DNA from: a virus
Strand: one strand, 5' to 3'
DNA length: 20,831 nucleotides
IMG/VR virus record: IMGVR_UViG_3300048694_000248
Span: 1-20,831 of that record
The notes under the pieces are model-generated. The model saw nothing but the letters and a program-made list of their open reading frames with translations, did no database searches and was not told where the DNA came from. A program made the translations under genes and the position numbers. Positions 12,157-19,725 of the stretch are shown here, in pieces. Numbering within the stretch: the first letter of the stretch is position 1; each line of letters starts with the position of its first letter.

Positions 12157-14513
12157 GGGCTTACTGTGTTACCATCACCAAACACAAATGTATCTTGTGA
12201 ATAATTAATATTATTAGTGCCAAACGAGTTAATACCGTAATTGGCAGAATAGCTAAATCTTGAGCCTCCATTTGGCACATAATTGCCGCCTAAACCGACC
12301 AAAACTTGAGATTCTGGCACATGAACACGGCCTAACTTCCTTTTCAATAACGTAACCTTACACGGTTTTTCAAATTGTGGATCATAATCCTCAATCTTGT
12401 TAACTATGTAATATGTTCCATCAATCAATACTAACTTTGAAAAATCAAACTTTTTAATGTCAATCTCATTTAAGTAAACATAGGTTATTACAACCTTTGA
12501 ATCACGGTCTGTTATCTCTTCAATGAATTTTTTATATCTGACGTTGTATCTGTTGTTATTTGTATATGATTGTCCAGGCAATGCCCAAAAAATCTTACGT
12601 GGTGTGCCAAAACAAAGGTCTATTGTTGGTGTTGTAGGGTCATCTACATGCCCACAAAAGTAATTTACCGCACCCGTGGCAGTGTTTGATGAGCCATTAT
12701 AATACATTATTTGAAAATTAGTATTAGTGTTGCCATAATACAACCGCCTAATGTTTACTTTGATGTTTGACTTTGTGTTATTCGAGTCATAATCATAAAA
12801 TCTTGGGGCAGTAATTATATTACCATCTTCGCCATTTACTGTCGGTGTGGCTGAGAATATTACCTCAATAGTTTTATCTGAGGTATTAAAATCATTTACC
12901 ACATCAACACGCTGAGTGCCATAAGGTTCTTTAAACTCGTTTTGGTACAATTTATTAAAATAATCTGAATCCGTTTTATACTTCCAATAATATGTGCGAG
13001 CATCCAAATCACCCATTGGCCTAATCTCAACCGTTTGTGATAAATCTTGTTTTTTAGTCCAATCTATCGCATTTGTGATGTCAATAAAATCCTCTCTTGG
13101 CTCAATAATATAGTCTTTTTGAATGTCCTTATTTAAGTCCATGTAAAGATTCTCACATTTGATTATTGAGGTAATAAAATCAATTTGTCTCACTTCCTCA
13201 GGCACAGTGTCATTCATCACTACTGTATTATTGTATTGCAAGTCTGAACTTGCCAATAATGCTACAAGCAAGCTACCAGACTTAGCAACCAATCCAGCAG
13301 AAGACACCCCAGATATTACGGGAAGACCACCACTATTATAAAAAGTCATTACAATGCTTGATGTAGCCTTAACACGCCATTGCGTTCCGGATGTAAACAA
13401 AGTTCCAGGAATGTTAACTGAGAAACTTGTGCTAAACGTTATTGATGTTACGCTTTGCGTGTTTGTGTTGCTTAAATAGTTAACCCAAGTTACACCACCA
13501 TCAACAGAACGCTGAATGATTAGATTTACATTGCTTGTTCCTGACATTGTAACCGTGCCCGTTGGCGGTGTAATTGTCAAACTATACGGCATCTCAGCAT
13601 AAAACGTATAATAACCGCTAATGGCTTGTGTAAAAATATACGTTGATGTGTTAAAATTATTGCCTGGATCATTATAAACACCGCTTGAATCATTATTCAA
13701 CGGCACGGTAAATGAATGAGCATAGTTCCAATGTCCTGATGAATAAGTACCTGATGAACCTGAGCTGCTTGCATCTGCTATTCTGCCGACATAAATCTGG
13801 TTATTTGTTAAGTCAGATTGACTTAATTGTAGCTTATTTTGCCGTACACACGGTATAAATATCTTAGAATAATACGATGAATCTAAAAAGTCGGATGTCC
13901 AAGTATATCCAGCATCGCTAAAAATCCTACGCAAATACTCCCGTTCAAATATAGCTGGCTTTAAATCGTGAAACCATACCAATGATGCTGGTGTTCCACC
14001 AATTCCAGTGTAACCATAACGCCCAAAACCATAATCAATGTTTGGATAAAAGTACTTCTGAGCTGGTGATGTGTAAAACGGGTCTACCTTTTGTTGAGAA
14101 TAAGCAAACGCATGGTCTAAATCGCTAAAGTCAATATCTGTAAGCAATTTATTATAAATTTCCATAAATATGTTAGCAGAATTGCCAATTAACTGACAAT
14201 CATACATTACGTGGTCTTGATTGCGCAAAACACTCATCAATCGTATTGAACCATCAAATATTACCACCTCATTAACGTAATATTTTGATGGTATTTTAAC
14301 AGATGGGTTAAATGAAGATGTCACTACATTTACCTCAAATGCATTCTCAAATATTTGGTTTACTTCCTTAGTGCCAGGTATTCTAATTGATTTGGTGTAT
14401 GAACTATCCCGTTTATCTGGCTCGTAAATATCCGCTATCGCATAATTGGTGCTAATAGGCAACAGTTGATTGTAACCAACGCTAATGCCATCTATCTCTA
14501 ATCTTGACTTCAT
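12153..14513 (-). CDS. Large tail-tip/baseplate protein with beta-sandwich insertion
   Basis: This 786-residue protein follows the Dit-like protein (ATGA overlap) and occupies the tail-tip hub (Tal) position. The N-terminal 240 residues (SRLEIDGISVGYNQLLPIS, YEPDKRDSSYTKSIRIPGT, LREYLRR-type helix) and residues about 430-740 read as the conserved hub scaffold that I recall for Bacteroidota phages; the late part has VLIDGTYYIVNKIEDYDP and CKVTLLKRKLG. Between about 265 and 395 lies a beta-sandwich-like insertion (FNTSTYIFTQAISGYYTFYA ... SVDGGVTWVNY), similar to C1q/TNF-like or carbohydrate-binding domains. The C-terminal 50 residues are rich in Gly, Asn and Ser, ending FGDGNTVSP. No peptidase motif is visible. 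The insertion is the likeliest receptor-contact part. Confidence 0.7.
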   Translation of the reverse strand: MKSRLEIDGISVGYNQLLPISTNYAIADIYEPDKRDSSYTKSIRIPGTKEVNQIFENAFEVNVVTSSFNPSVKIPSKYYVNEVVIFDGSIRLMSVLRNQDHVMYDCQLIGNSANIFMEIYNKLLTDIDFSDLDHAFAYSQQKVDPFYTSPAQKYFYPNIDYGFGRYGYTGIGGTPASLVWFHDLKPAIFEREYLRRIFSDAGYTWTSDFLDSSYYSKIFIPCVRQNKLQLSQSDLTNNQIYVGRIADASSSGSSGTYSSGHWNYAHSFTVPLNNDSSGVYNDPGNNFNTSTYIFTQAISGYYTFYAEMPYSLTITPPTGTVTMSGTSNVNLIIQRSVDGGVTWVNYLSNTNTQSVTSITFSTSFSVNIPGTLFTSGTQWRVKATSSIVMTFYNSGGLPVISGVSSAGLVAKSGSLLVALLASSDLQYNNTVVMNDTVPEEVRQIDFITSIIKCENLYMDLNKDIQKDYIIEPREDFIDITNAIDWTKKQDLSQTVEIRPMGDLDARTYYWKYKTDSDYFNKLYQNEFKEPYGTQRVDVVNDFNTSDKTIEVIFSATPTVNGEDGNIITAPRFYDYDSNNTKSNIKVNIRRLYYGNTNTNFQIMYYNGSSNTATGAVNYFCGHVDDPTTPTIDLCFGTPRKIFWALPGQSYTNNNRYNVRYKKFIEEITDRDSKVVITYVYLNEIDIKKFDFSKLVLIDGTYYIVNKIEDYDPQFEKPCKVTLLKRKLGRVHVPESQVLVGLGGNYVPNGGSRFSYSANYGINSFGTNNINYSQDTFVFGDGNTVSP

Positions 14514-15730
14514 CCTCGTTGTCTAAAGTTTTGTAAACTATATCTAAAATCCAGCTCTAAAGCAAACATCTTTTGGTTAGCTTTTTTAATTATACGGTAA
14601 CTATTTGATACGGGTATAACGCTAATATAATCAGTGCCACCATTATCCATGTAGCATGATGGTGATGTTACGATTTGCTTATACAATAGACACTCTGCCT
14701 CTGTTATCCAATCCGTTCTAAGTTTTATTTGCTTAGTTTCAGTCACACCCAACACACGTTCACTTGATGAGTGTGTGCTATATGTGTAGATATTACTTGT
14801 ATTTTCAAATGGTGTTTGTCTATATGTGGTAGAATCTTTGGTAATTGTTTCCTCAGATTGTTTGCTAAAATGGATACTTCTGTAATGTCCGTTTTGAAAT
14901 AACGCATGAATGGTGTACACGGTAAATTTGGGTTCGCATTCCAAATAATACCGCTTAAGTGTTGTTAGCGTTCCACCCTCCCAAAACAAAACATCATAGT
15001 ATTTCACGTTGTTATCAATAATTGGATAAGCACCAGTCACAAGACCTGAGCTAATGTTTGCAAGTCCCTTCAAACCGACATCAATACCAATATATTTTGA
15101 TTTATAATCGCTAATTGATGCGTACGGGTTAGCTATTACAGAAGATGAGTAATATGTGCCTCCAACCTCATTAGTTCCTATGACAATAGAACCAACATCC
15201 GTTGTATTTGCTGCTGATAATACATATAACAAATTAGACCTATTTGGGTAAACTTTCTCATTTACAGAATCAGTTAATGCAATCCTACGAATAGGACTTG
15301 CGGTTGAGTCGTAAATGAATGATGTATAGTTATAACTTGGAAATTCTAATGTATCAATTACTCCGTTCCAAGCATAAAAATTATATGTTGTTGTTGCTAT
15401 TGGCGTTGGCTCTGGATTAGCATCATTATACTCCGCCACGCTTACTTGAAATTTACGCACTGATGGTATTTTTTTCCATCCATAATTGTTTATTATACAA
15501 CTATGTGTCATGTAATTTTGAACGTATGGCGAGGCATCAAATATAAAGTAATAATCATCAAGTGGATTAAGCCTATATGATAGATTTGAACCAGAACCAG
15601 TAATCATGTCCTGAATTGTAATCTTATAATAATACCCTGGACTTGCCGATGCTGCACCAATACCCTGATATATTATTGGGTTATAAGCTGGCATGTATGC
15701 CTGAGGTTGTTGTGATAATACTATGCTCAT
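14510..15730 (-). CDS. Distal tail/tail-tip protein (Dit-like position)
   Basis: This 406-residue beta-rich protein starts directly after the tape measure stop (TAA then ATG) and ends in an ATGA overlap with the large tip protein, the place of Dit in siphophages. It is rich in Tyr, Ser, Thr and Asn (YNPIIYQGIGAASASPG, SYRLNPLDDYYFIFDASPYV), with alternating strands. The final third (TKQIKLRTDWITEAECLLYK, then SPSCYMD, VSNSYRIIKKANQKMFALEL and DFRYSLQNFRQRG) matches the end of a tail protein family that I recall from Bacteroidota phages. I see no lectin or enzyme motif. Confidence in a tail role is good; the exact Dit assignment rests on order. Confidence 0.65.
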   Translation of the reverse strand: MSIVLSQQPQAYMPAYNPIIYQGIGAASASPGYYYKITIQDMITGSGSNLSYRLNPLDDYYFIFDASPYVQNYMTHSCIINNYGWKKIPSVRKFQVSVAEYNDANPEPTPIATTTYNFYAWNGVIDTLEFPSYNYTSFIYDSTASPIRRIALTDSVNEKVYPNRSNLLYVLSAANTTDVGSIVIGTNEVGGTYYSSSVIANPYASISDYKSKYIGIDVGLKGLANISSGLVTGAYPIIDNNVKYYDVLFWEGGTLTTLKRYYLECEPKFTVYTIHALFQNGHYRSIHFSKQSEETITKDSTTYRQTPFENTSNIYTYSTHSSSERVLGVTETKQIKLRTDWITEAECLLYKQIVTSPSCYMDNGGTDYISVIPVSNSYRIIKKANQKMFALELDFRYSLQNFRQRG

Positions 15731-17341
15731 TTATCCAAATTTTGATGTACGTTTAATTCTTTCTACTATTTTTTGAGATTGTGATATTTCTGATTCAACA
15801 ACATACGCCCGAACTGTTAATTGTTGGTTGTTGATTGTCTGGTCGTTAGTACCACCATTTAGTGTTGTTTGGTTAAATTGTGGTGCTGCTGGCACGGATG
15901 CTGATGTGTTTGGTATTGCACCGCCACCACCAGTTGAGATTCCACCGCCTGAGGCATCACCGCCTGATGTGCCACCATCAAACTTGGTTGCTAAAATCTT
16001 GGCTACGTTTGCCGCTGCTAATCCAGCATTAACACCCGCAAGTATTTGACCGCCTGGAGGAGGAATAGTAAGTGCCGCTTGTACACTCCTGATTCCGTCT
16101 TGAATTGCACGTGCCACGTTAAAAGCCTTATCAACTTCAAACATCTGCTTGCGGATTCTTAGCTCTTCTTTGGCGTTGCCTTTAGCACCATTCAACTGAA
16201 ATGCAAAAAACGCAGCAGTAAGTGTAGCAGCAGCATTTAATCCTACTGTTACGGCTTGTTTTTTGGCATCTTCTGACTTCTTTTTGTCATCAACTGCTTT
16301 TTTATTCTTGGCAATCTCATCGTCTAAATCTTTTTGCCTTTGTTCTTTAGCTAAAGATGCAAATTCTTTGTCTAAATCTGCTTGCTTGTCTAAATATGCC
16401 TTTTCAGCCGCTAAACGTTCCTTTTCACGTTCTGCTGCTGCATCTTGTTCAGCCTTGCGTTCTGCGCCTATTTTGTTATAAAATAGTTTCTCTTCAAGTT
16501 CAAGTCGCTTAAGTGTTTCTTTTAATGATTCAGCATTTAACCTTTTGCGTTCCTCTAATAATTTTTGTTCCTCATCTTTAGCACGTTTATACGATGCAAC
16601 CTCAGCAATCTCCCATTCATCTTGTAATTTACGTCTTTGTTTTATTAAATCTTTTGATGATTCAGTGGCTTTGCCTTCTGCCGCATCTTTTAAATTTAAT
16701 GCGTGTATTTGTTCATCAAGTGTGGCAATTACTTCCTCCCGTTTGCGTTGTTCAAGTGCATATGTTTCAAGTCCAGCTGCTTTAGCTAATCCAATTTCCT
16801 TGTCATAATAGTCACTTGTTACCTCTGTAAGTTCTTTAGTCTTTTTTATGTTGTCATCCAAGACTTTAGTTGTAGCCTTATGAGTAATGCCAATGGCATC
16901 AGTCATTTTATAAAATGTATCAACTAAAGATTGAAGACCAGGTATAAATTCAAGTAATTTATCAAAGTTTTGAATTACTAACTGAATGCCCTCAATCAAC
17001 AAAAATATAGGAATAGCTTTAACTGCTTGACCTAAACCAGTCAATGCAACCTTACCCTTTTCTAAATCACCCGTTAAAAATCCCTCGCTTAATAAGTTAA
17101 AAGACTGTTGTAACCGTTCAACACCACTACCTTGAATTTTGGCAGTGTCTCCCAAGTCTTTTAATGATGTTTGGAGTTTAGATATATTGCCTTGTACACG
17201 CTTAAAATCTTCTGAGCCTTCCGCAAATTTCAACAACTCATCCTTAGCGTTTCTAATTTCTTTCTTTAGTCCGCTAAAAGTATCAACCGTCTTTTGAACA
17301 AGTTCATTATTTACCCGTGTGGTGATGACTACTTCTGCCAT
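15731..17341 (-). CDS. Tape measure protein
   Basis: This 536-residue protein sets tail length and, in other phages, passes into the host envelope during injection. Residues 1-100 are helical with the usual opening (ITTRVNNELVQKTVDTFSGL). A hydrophobic stretch lies at about 105-125 (GQAVKAIPIFLLIEGIQLVI). A long charged coiled coil rich in Lys, Glu and Ala runs from about 165 to 360, a second hydrophobic stretch follows (VGLNAAATLTAAFFAF), then a Gly-rich part (456-475) and a C-terminal AYVVESEISQSQKIVERIKR that is typical of Bacteroidota phage tape measures. It is short for its family; at about 1.5 angstroms per residue it would specify a tail near 80 nm. It follows the tail assembly chaperone and a 47-residue ORF. 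Confidence 0.88.
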   Translation of the reverse strand: MAEVVITTRVNNELVQKTVDTFSGLKKEIRNAKDELLKFAEGSEDFKRVQGNISKLQTSLKDLGDTAKIQGSGVERLQQSFNLLSEGFLTGDLEKGKVALTGLGQAVKAIPIFLLIEGIQLVIQNFDKLLEFIPGLQSLVDTFYKMTDAIGITHKATTKVLDDNIKKTKELTEVTSDYYDKEIGLAKAAGLETYALEQRKREEVIATLDEQIHALNLKDAAEGKATESSKDLIKQRRKLQDEWEIAEVASYKRAKDEEQKLLEERKRLNAESLKETLKRLELEEKLFYNKIGAERKAEQDAAAEREKERLAAEKAYLDKQADLDKEFASLAKEQRQKDLDDEIAKNKKAVDDKKKSEDAKKQAVTVGLNAAATLTAAFFAFQLNGAKGNAKEELRIRKQMFEVDKAFNVARAIQDGIRSVQAALTIPPPGGQILAGVNAGLAAANVAKILATKFDGGTSGGDASGGGISTGGGGAIPNTSASVPAAPQFNQTTLNGGTNDQTINNQQLTVRAYVVESEISQSQKIVERIKRTSKFG

Positions 17342-17472
17342 TTAGCAAGTCTTTTATATACGTTCTCTTCAGCAACTTCAATCCATTCTTTGCTATCAGT
17401 ACCTTTAATAAGTCCTTTTAATACGGCAAAGTTATAAAGCCTAAGTGCAAAATCTTGTTTTATTTTATTCAT
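17329..17472 (-). CDS. Small protein, 47 aa, between chaperone and tape measure
   Basis: I found this by reading the gap. ATG at 17472-17470 overlaps the stop (17471-17469) of the shifted chaperone frame as ATGA, and the frame ends with TAG at 17331-17329, inside the tape measure start region by 13 bases. The product, MNKIKQDFALRLYNFAVLKG then LIKGTDSKEWIEVAEENVYK and RLAKWQK, is a helical, basic protein. Small ORFs at this position are common in phage tail operons. Its exact overlap with the -1 frame stop is also evidence that this stop, and not the 0-frame stop at 17522, ends the chaperone cistron. Confidence 0.65.
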   Translation of the reverse strand: MNKIKQDFALRLYNFAVLKGLIKGTDSKEWIEVAEENVYKRLAKWQK

Positions 17473-18220
17473 TTTTTGTTAGCTATTTCGTAAGACAAAT
17501 GTGTGATAACAAACATAAAGTTTAGTTTAGTAATTGTTTCGATTTTAAGAATGTCTCCTTTTGCAAGTTTGTAGAGAAATCCATACCAAGCCCAGCTTTT
17601 ATCGATTCTTTCATCAGCCATTTTTTCATCCTCGTCTGGCTCTGTTTCTTCCAAATCTTCCGCATCTTCGATACCAGAACTAAATATACTTGGAAAGTCT
17701 TGGTGGATTCTTCCACGATGCTCGAAAAAAAAACTAAAGCACCATAACAATTATCAATCTTCATTGACTTTTGAAACACCTCAGAACGTTCAATCGCATT
17801 CTCAACATCGTATGGCGCAAGTGTTAAGTTTTCAGCAGTTCCACCAAGCACCTCGCGGTACATCAATGCAAATATCTTGTGTATATTGTTAATTGGCTCT
17901 TTTAAATACTCGTCTAAATCAATCCACTCCCCAACTGATAAGCTGGCAAACTTAATCAAACCGTATTTTTGACCGTCAATCTCAATTACTTGTCTAAAGT
18001 TAGCCGCTTGTGGCATCTCTTGTGTCCACTCGATAGCCTTTGCAATCTCATTAAATGAAACCTCATCGTATTGTCTTATCTCCTCAGGGTCTTTGTCAAT
18101 AAAAATAGAGATGGCATTTAAAACGGCATCTTTGTGTTCTAAGTCAATATTTGACAGTTCCTGAAACTGCCCAATCGTTACATCTTGCCACCCGTCTGGC
18201 ACGTTTAATTTTTCAATCAT
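17469..18220 (-). CDS. Tail assembly chaperone, made by -1 frameshift (G/GT-like)
   Basis: Two overlapping frames lie where siphophages encode tail assembly chaperones, between the neck gene and the tape measure. The 0-frame starts at ATG 18220 (ATGA overlap) and runs to 17522 (232 residues). Its first 165 residues look real (ISIFIDKDPEEIRQYDEVSF, MYREVLGG); the last 40 are basic and unnatural. The -1 frame, open from 17750 to 17469, gives an acidic linker (EDAEDLEETEPDEDE) and then a convincing SWAWYGFLYKLAKGDILK and TKLNFMF. The shift must occur in the 228-base overlap. The nine Ts at 17733-17725 contain T_TTT_TTT in the right phase (V163-F164-F165), giving a 250-residue fusion. A one-base error in this run in the data would mimic this. 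Confidence 0.75.
17725..17735 (-). other. Candidate -1 ribosomal slippery site (T9)
   Basis: In the direction of translation the bases are A-G-T9-C. The 0-frame reads GTT TTT TTT TCG, so the heptamer T_TTT_TTT lets both tRNAs re-pair fully one base back. The next -1 codon is TTC. The site is at codons 163-166 of the chaperone gene. It is the only canonical X_XXY_YYZ site that I see in the overlap. Confidence 0.6.
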
Positions 18221-18714
18221 ATCATTTTATCTAAATCCTGAGCCATAGCATTACCAACACCCGCCTCAAATTGTTTAGCTCTTCGTGTTGTTGGTATGGT
18301 AAAAAAGTTAGTCGGTGCAACCCCGTGTAAAAATATACTTCGTGCAATCGCAAACTTAATTCTATCTCTATTCAAAAATTTACCTTTCTTATCACGTGGT
18401 GCTAATCCTTTACGCAATATCCACTTATCAAACACCTTTGTCGGTGGCATCTTGTTAGTATATTTGTACGGGGTGTTGCCAGCCTTGTTAGTCTTGCTAC
18501 CCTTGACACCCTTGTCAACATACTTACCGTAATCTAACATGGTGAAATCCAAAGTAAAGTCTTTAGGTGTTTCTTTCATGATAAAACGGATTGATTCATA
18601 TAGCTTGCCACTTGCATACTTATCATGTCCTTTCAATCGTTTTTTAATCTCCGATTCAACAGACTTGCCGTATGTTTCAATGTATTTTCGTGTTATCGGA
18701 AATTTACTTTGCAT
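18217..18714 (-). CDS. HK97-gp10-like neck/head-tail connector protein
   Basis: This 165-residue protein fits the HK97 gp10-like neck (tail-completion/head-closure side) family. The typical blocks are GKLYESIRFIM, a middle LDYGKYVDKGVKG, and a C-terminal IARSIFLHGVAPTNFFTIPT, with many Lys and Arg. I use ATG 18714 rather than TTG 18720. Its stop overlaps the chaperone start by ATGA, and it overlaps the preceding small ORF by 11 bases. In siphophages this protein is often encoded just before the tail terminator and major tail protein; here it is followed directly by the chaperone because the tube gene lies 8.5 kb away. Confidence 0.78.
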   Translation of the reverse strand: MQSKFPITRKYIETYGKSVESEIKKRLKGHDKYASGKLYESIRFIMKETPKDFTLDFTMLDYGKYVDKGVKGSKTNKAGNTPYKYTNKMPPTKVFDKWILRKGLAPRDKKGKFLNRDRIKFAIARSIFLHGVAPTNFFTIPTTRRAKQFEAGVGNAMAQDLDKMI

Positions 18715-18859
18715 ATTCAATGCGTTCTTTTAGTTTTTTTAGCCTTTCAGCTAATTGAATATAAAACTCCTCACGGCAAGCCTCACGTGTTCTGAATTTA
18801 GGCTCACCATCTTTGCCTAACTTCCATAATCCAGTCTCTTTGTCTAAATACTCTCTCAT
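18704..18859 (-). CDS. Small basic protein, 51 aa
   Basis: I found this by reading the gap. ATG at 18859-18857 overlaps the stop of the upstream gene as ATGA and the frame runs to TAA at 18706-18704. The product has the opening MREYLDKETGLWKLGKDGEP, then KFRTREACREEFYIQLAERL and KKLKERIEYAK, a strand-like start and a long charged helix. I recognise no family. The exact overlap and the natural amino-acid make-up support a real gene. It would sit in the neck/head-completion block, and could be an assembly factor. Confidence 0.65.
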   Translation of the reverse strand: MREYLDKETGLWKLGKDGEPKFRTREACREEFYIQLAERLKKLKERIEYAK

Positions 18860-19290
18860 TTTGTCGGTGCGTCACACTGCCCGTTTGCAAAGTTTGTCTC
18901 AATGATTAGTTCACACTCCCAACCAGCACAAAAATCTCCAAAGTCCTCTTTAAATGGTGTCATTGATGGGTCACCAATTATACCGATGTCATCATTGTCA
19001 TATTTAAGGTACTTTACAAAGTCATGCACAATACTCTCGGTGTCCGATAGTATTTCGTTCTCGTTTGTCTTGTCTTTCTTAACCTGCCCAAAGCAGAATA
19101 CCCTAAATGTGCGTTGTATTGTATTTTCAAAAGTCTGCGAGCTAACCGGAACGGCAAAGAATATAGGGTATAATGTACCCGCCTTAATCGTACCGTTTAC
19201 TTCCCACTCTTCACCATTTCCAAACGTTTGTATTTGGAGATGGTTGTTTGCCCATGCCTCAATGTCGGCTAATATCTGATTGTATGTCAT
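18856..19290 (-). CDS. Probable tail-terminator/head-completion protein
   Basis: This 144-residue protein lies between the MuF-like and gp10-like genes and starts in an ATGA overlap. It has an N-terminal helix (YNQILADIEAWANNHL), a strand-rich middle (YPIFFAVPVSSQTFENTI, then RTFRVFCFGQVKKDK), a second helix (DTESIVHDFVKYLKYD) and a C-terminal strand (CAGWECELIIETNFANG) ending CDAP. The alpha/beta layout and size are those of the tail terminator (gpU/gp17.1-like) fold, and the 'GWExELxI' end is a pattern that I recall from Bacteroidota phage proteins at this position. The exact role is not shown by any motif. Confidence 0.55.
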   Translation of the reverse strand: MTYNQILADIEAWANNHLQIQTFGNGEEWEVNGTIKAGTLYPIFFAVPVSSQTFENTIQRTFRVFCFGQVKKDKTNENEILSDTESIVHDFVKYLKYDNDDIGIIGDPSMTPFKEDFGDFCAGWECELIIETNFANGQCDAPTK

Positions 19291-19691
19291 GATTCTATGC
19301 CGTTATTGATTAGTTTACGAATCTCACGCATTGTCGGTGGTGGTGTACTGATGCGCTTACCACGGAAACGCACCCATTTATGACGGCAATTATACGAACC
19401 TTTATATTTAAGCACATCGTAGTTCAGTTCCTCACCAATCTTGTCTATCTCTTCAGTGCTGAATACCTTGTCTATTTTGAGCATTAACTTGCAGAATGGG
19501 CGTGTTTTGTCATCGTCTGGTCCTGAATAATAGAAATAGTCCATTCCCTCTTCAGGTTTACGCCAGGCAAACTCACCTTTTACCTCTTCAATTAGCGATT
19601 TTTTAGTGCCAAATCCGTCACGGTTTAAGAGTTCAAACATTCGAATCTCCAAAGCCACTTGCCTTAGCCTATTTATATGTGATTCATTCAT
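19287..19691 (-). CDS. Minor head protein, MuF C-terminal domain-like
   Basis: The gene follows the large terminase by about 34 bases. From the ATG at 19691 the 134-residue product has a helical start, then YSGPDDDKTRPFCKLML (61-70), a strand-helix part and SYNCRHKWVRFRGKRIS (99-115). The D-x-x-R-x-F-C ... N-C-R-H pattern matches the C-terminal domain of MuF/SPP1-gp7-like minor head proteins (D-x-R-x-C ... P-H-x-N-C-R). Those proteins normally have 200 or more extra N-terminal residues and are encoded after the portal; here only the domain is present and the portal is 11 kb away. C67, C102 and H104 could bind a metal. A TTG at 19694 would add one residue. Confidence 0.55.
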   Translation of the reverse strand: MNESHINRLRQVALEIRMFELLNRDGFGTKKSLIEEVKGEFAWRKPEEGMDYFYYSGPDDDKTRPFCKLMLKIDKVFSTEEIDKIGEELNYDVLKYKGSYNCRHKWVRFRGKRISTPPPTMREIRKLINNGIES

Positions 19692-19725
19692 CAATATTAT
19701 AACGATTAGATGGCCTATTCTTTAA

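Noticed and set aside
17469-17750. Separate 93-residue gene in the -1 frame
   Set aside because: It would start at a TTG inside the chaperone gene, and the first residues (LWCFSFFFEHRG) look unnatural. A frameshift product fits better.
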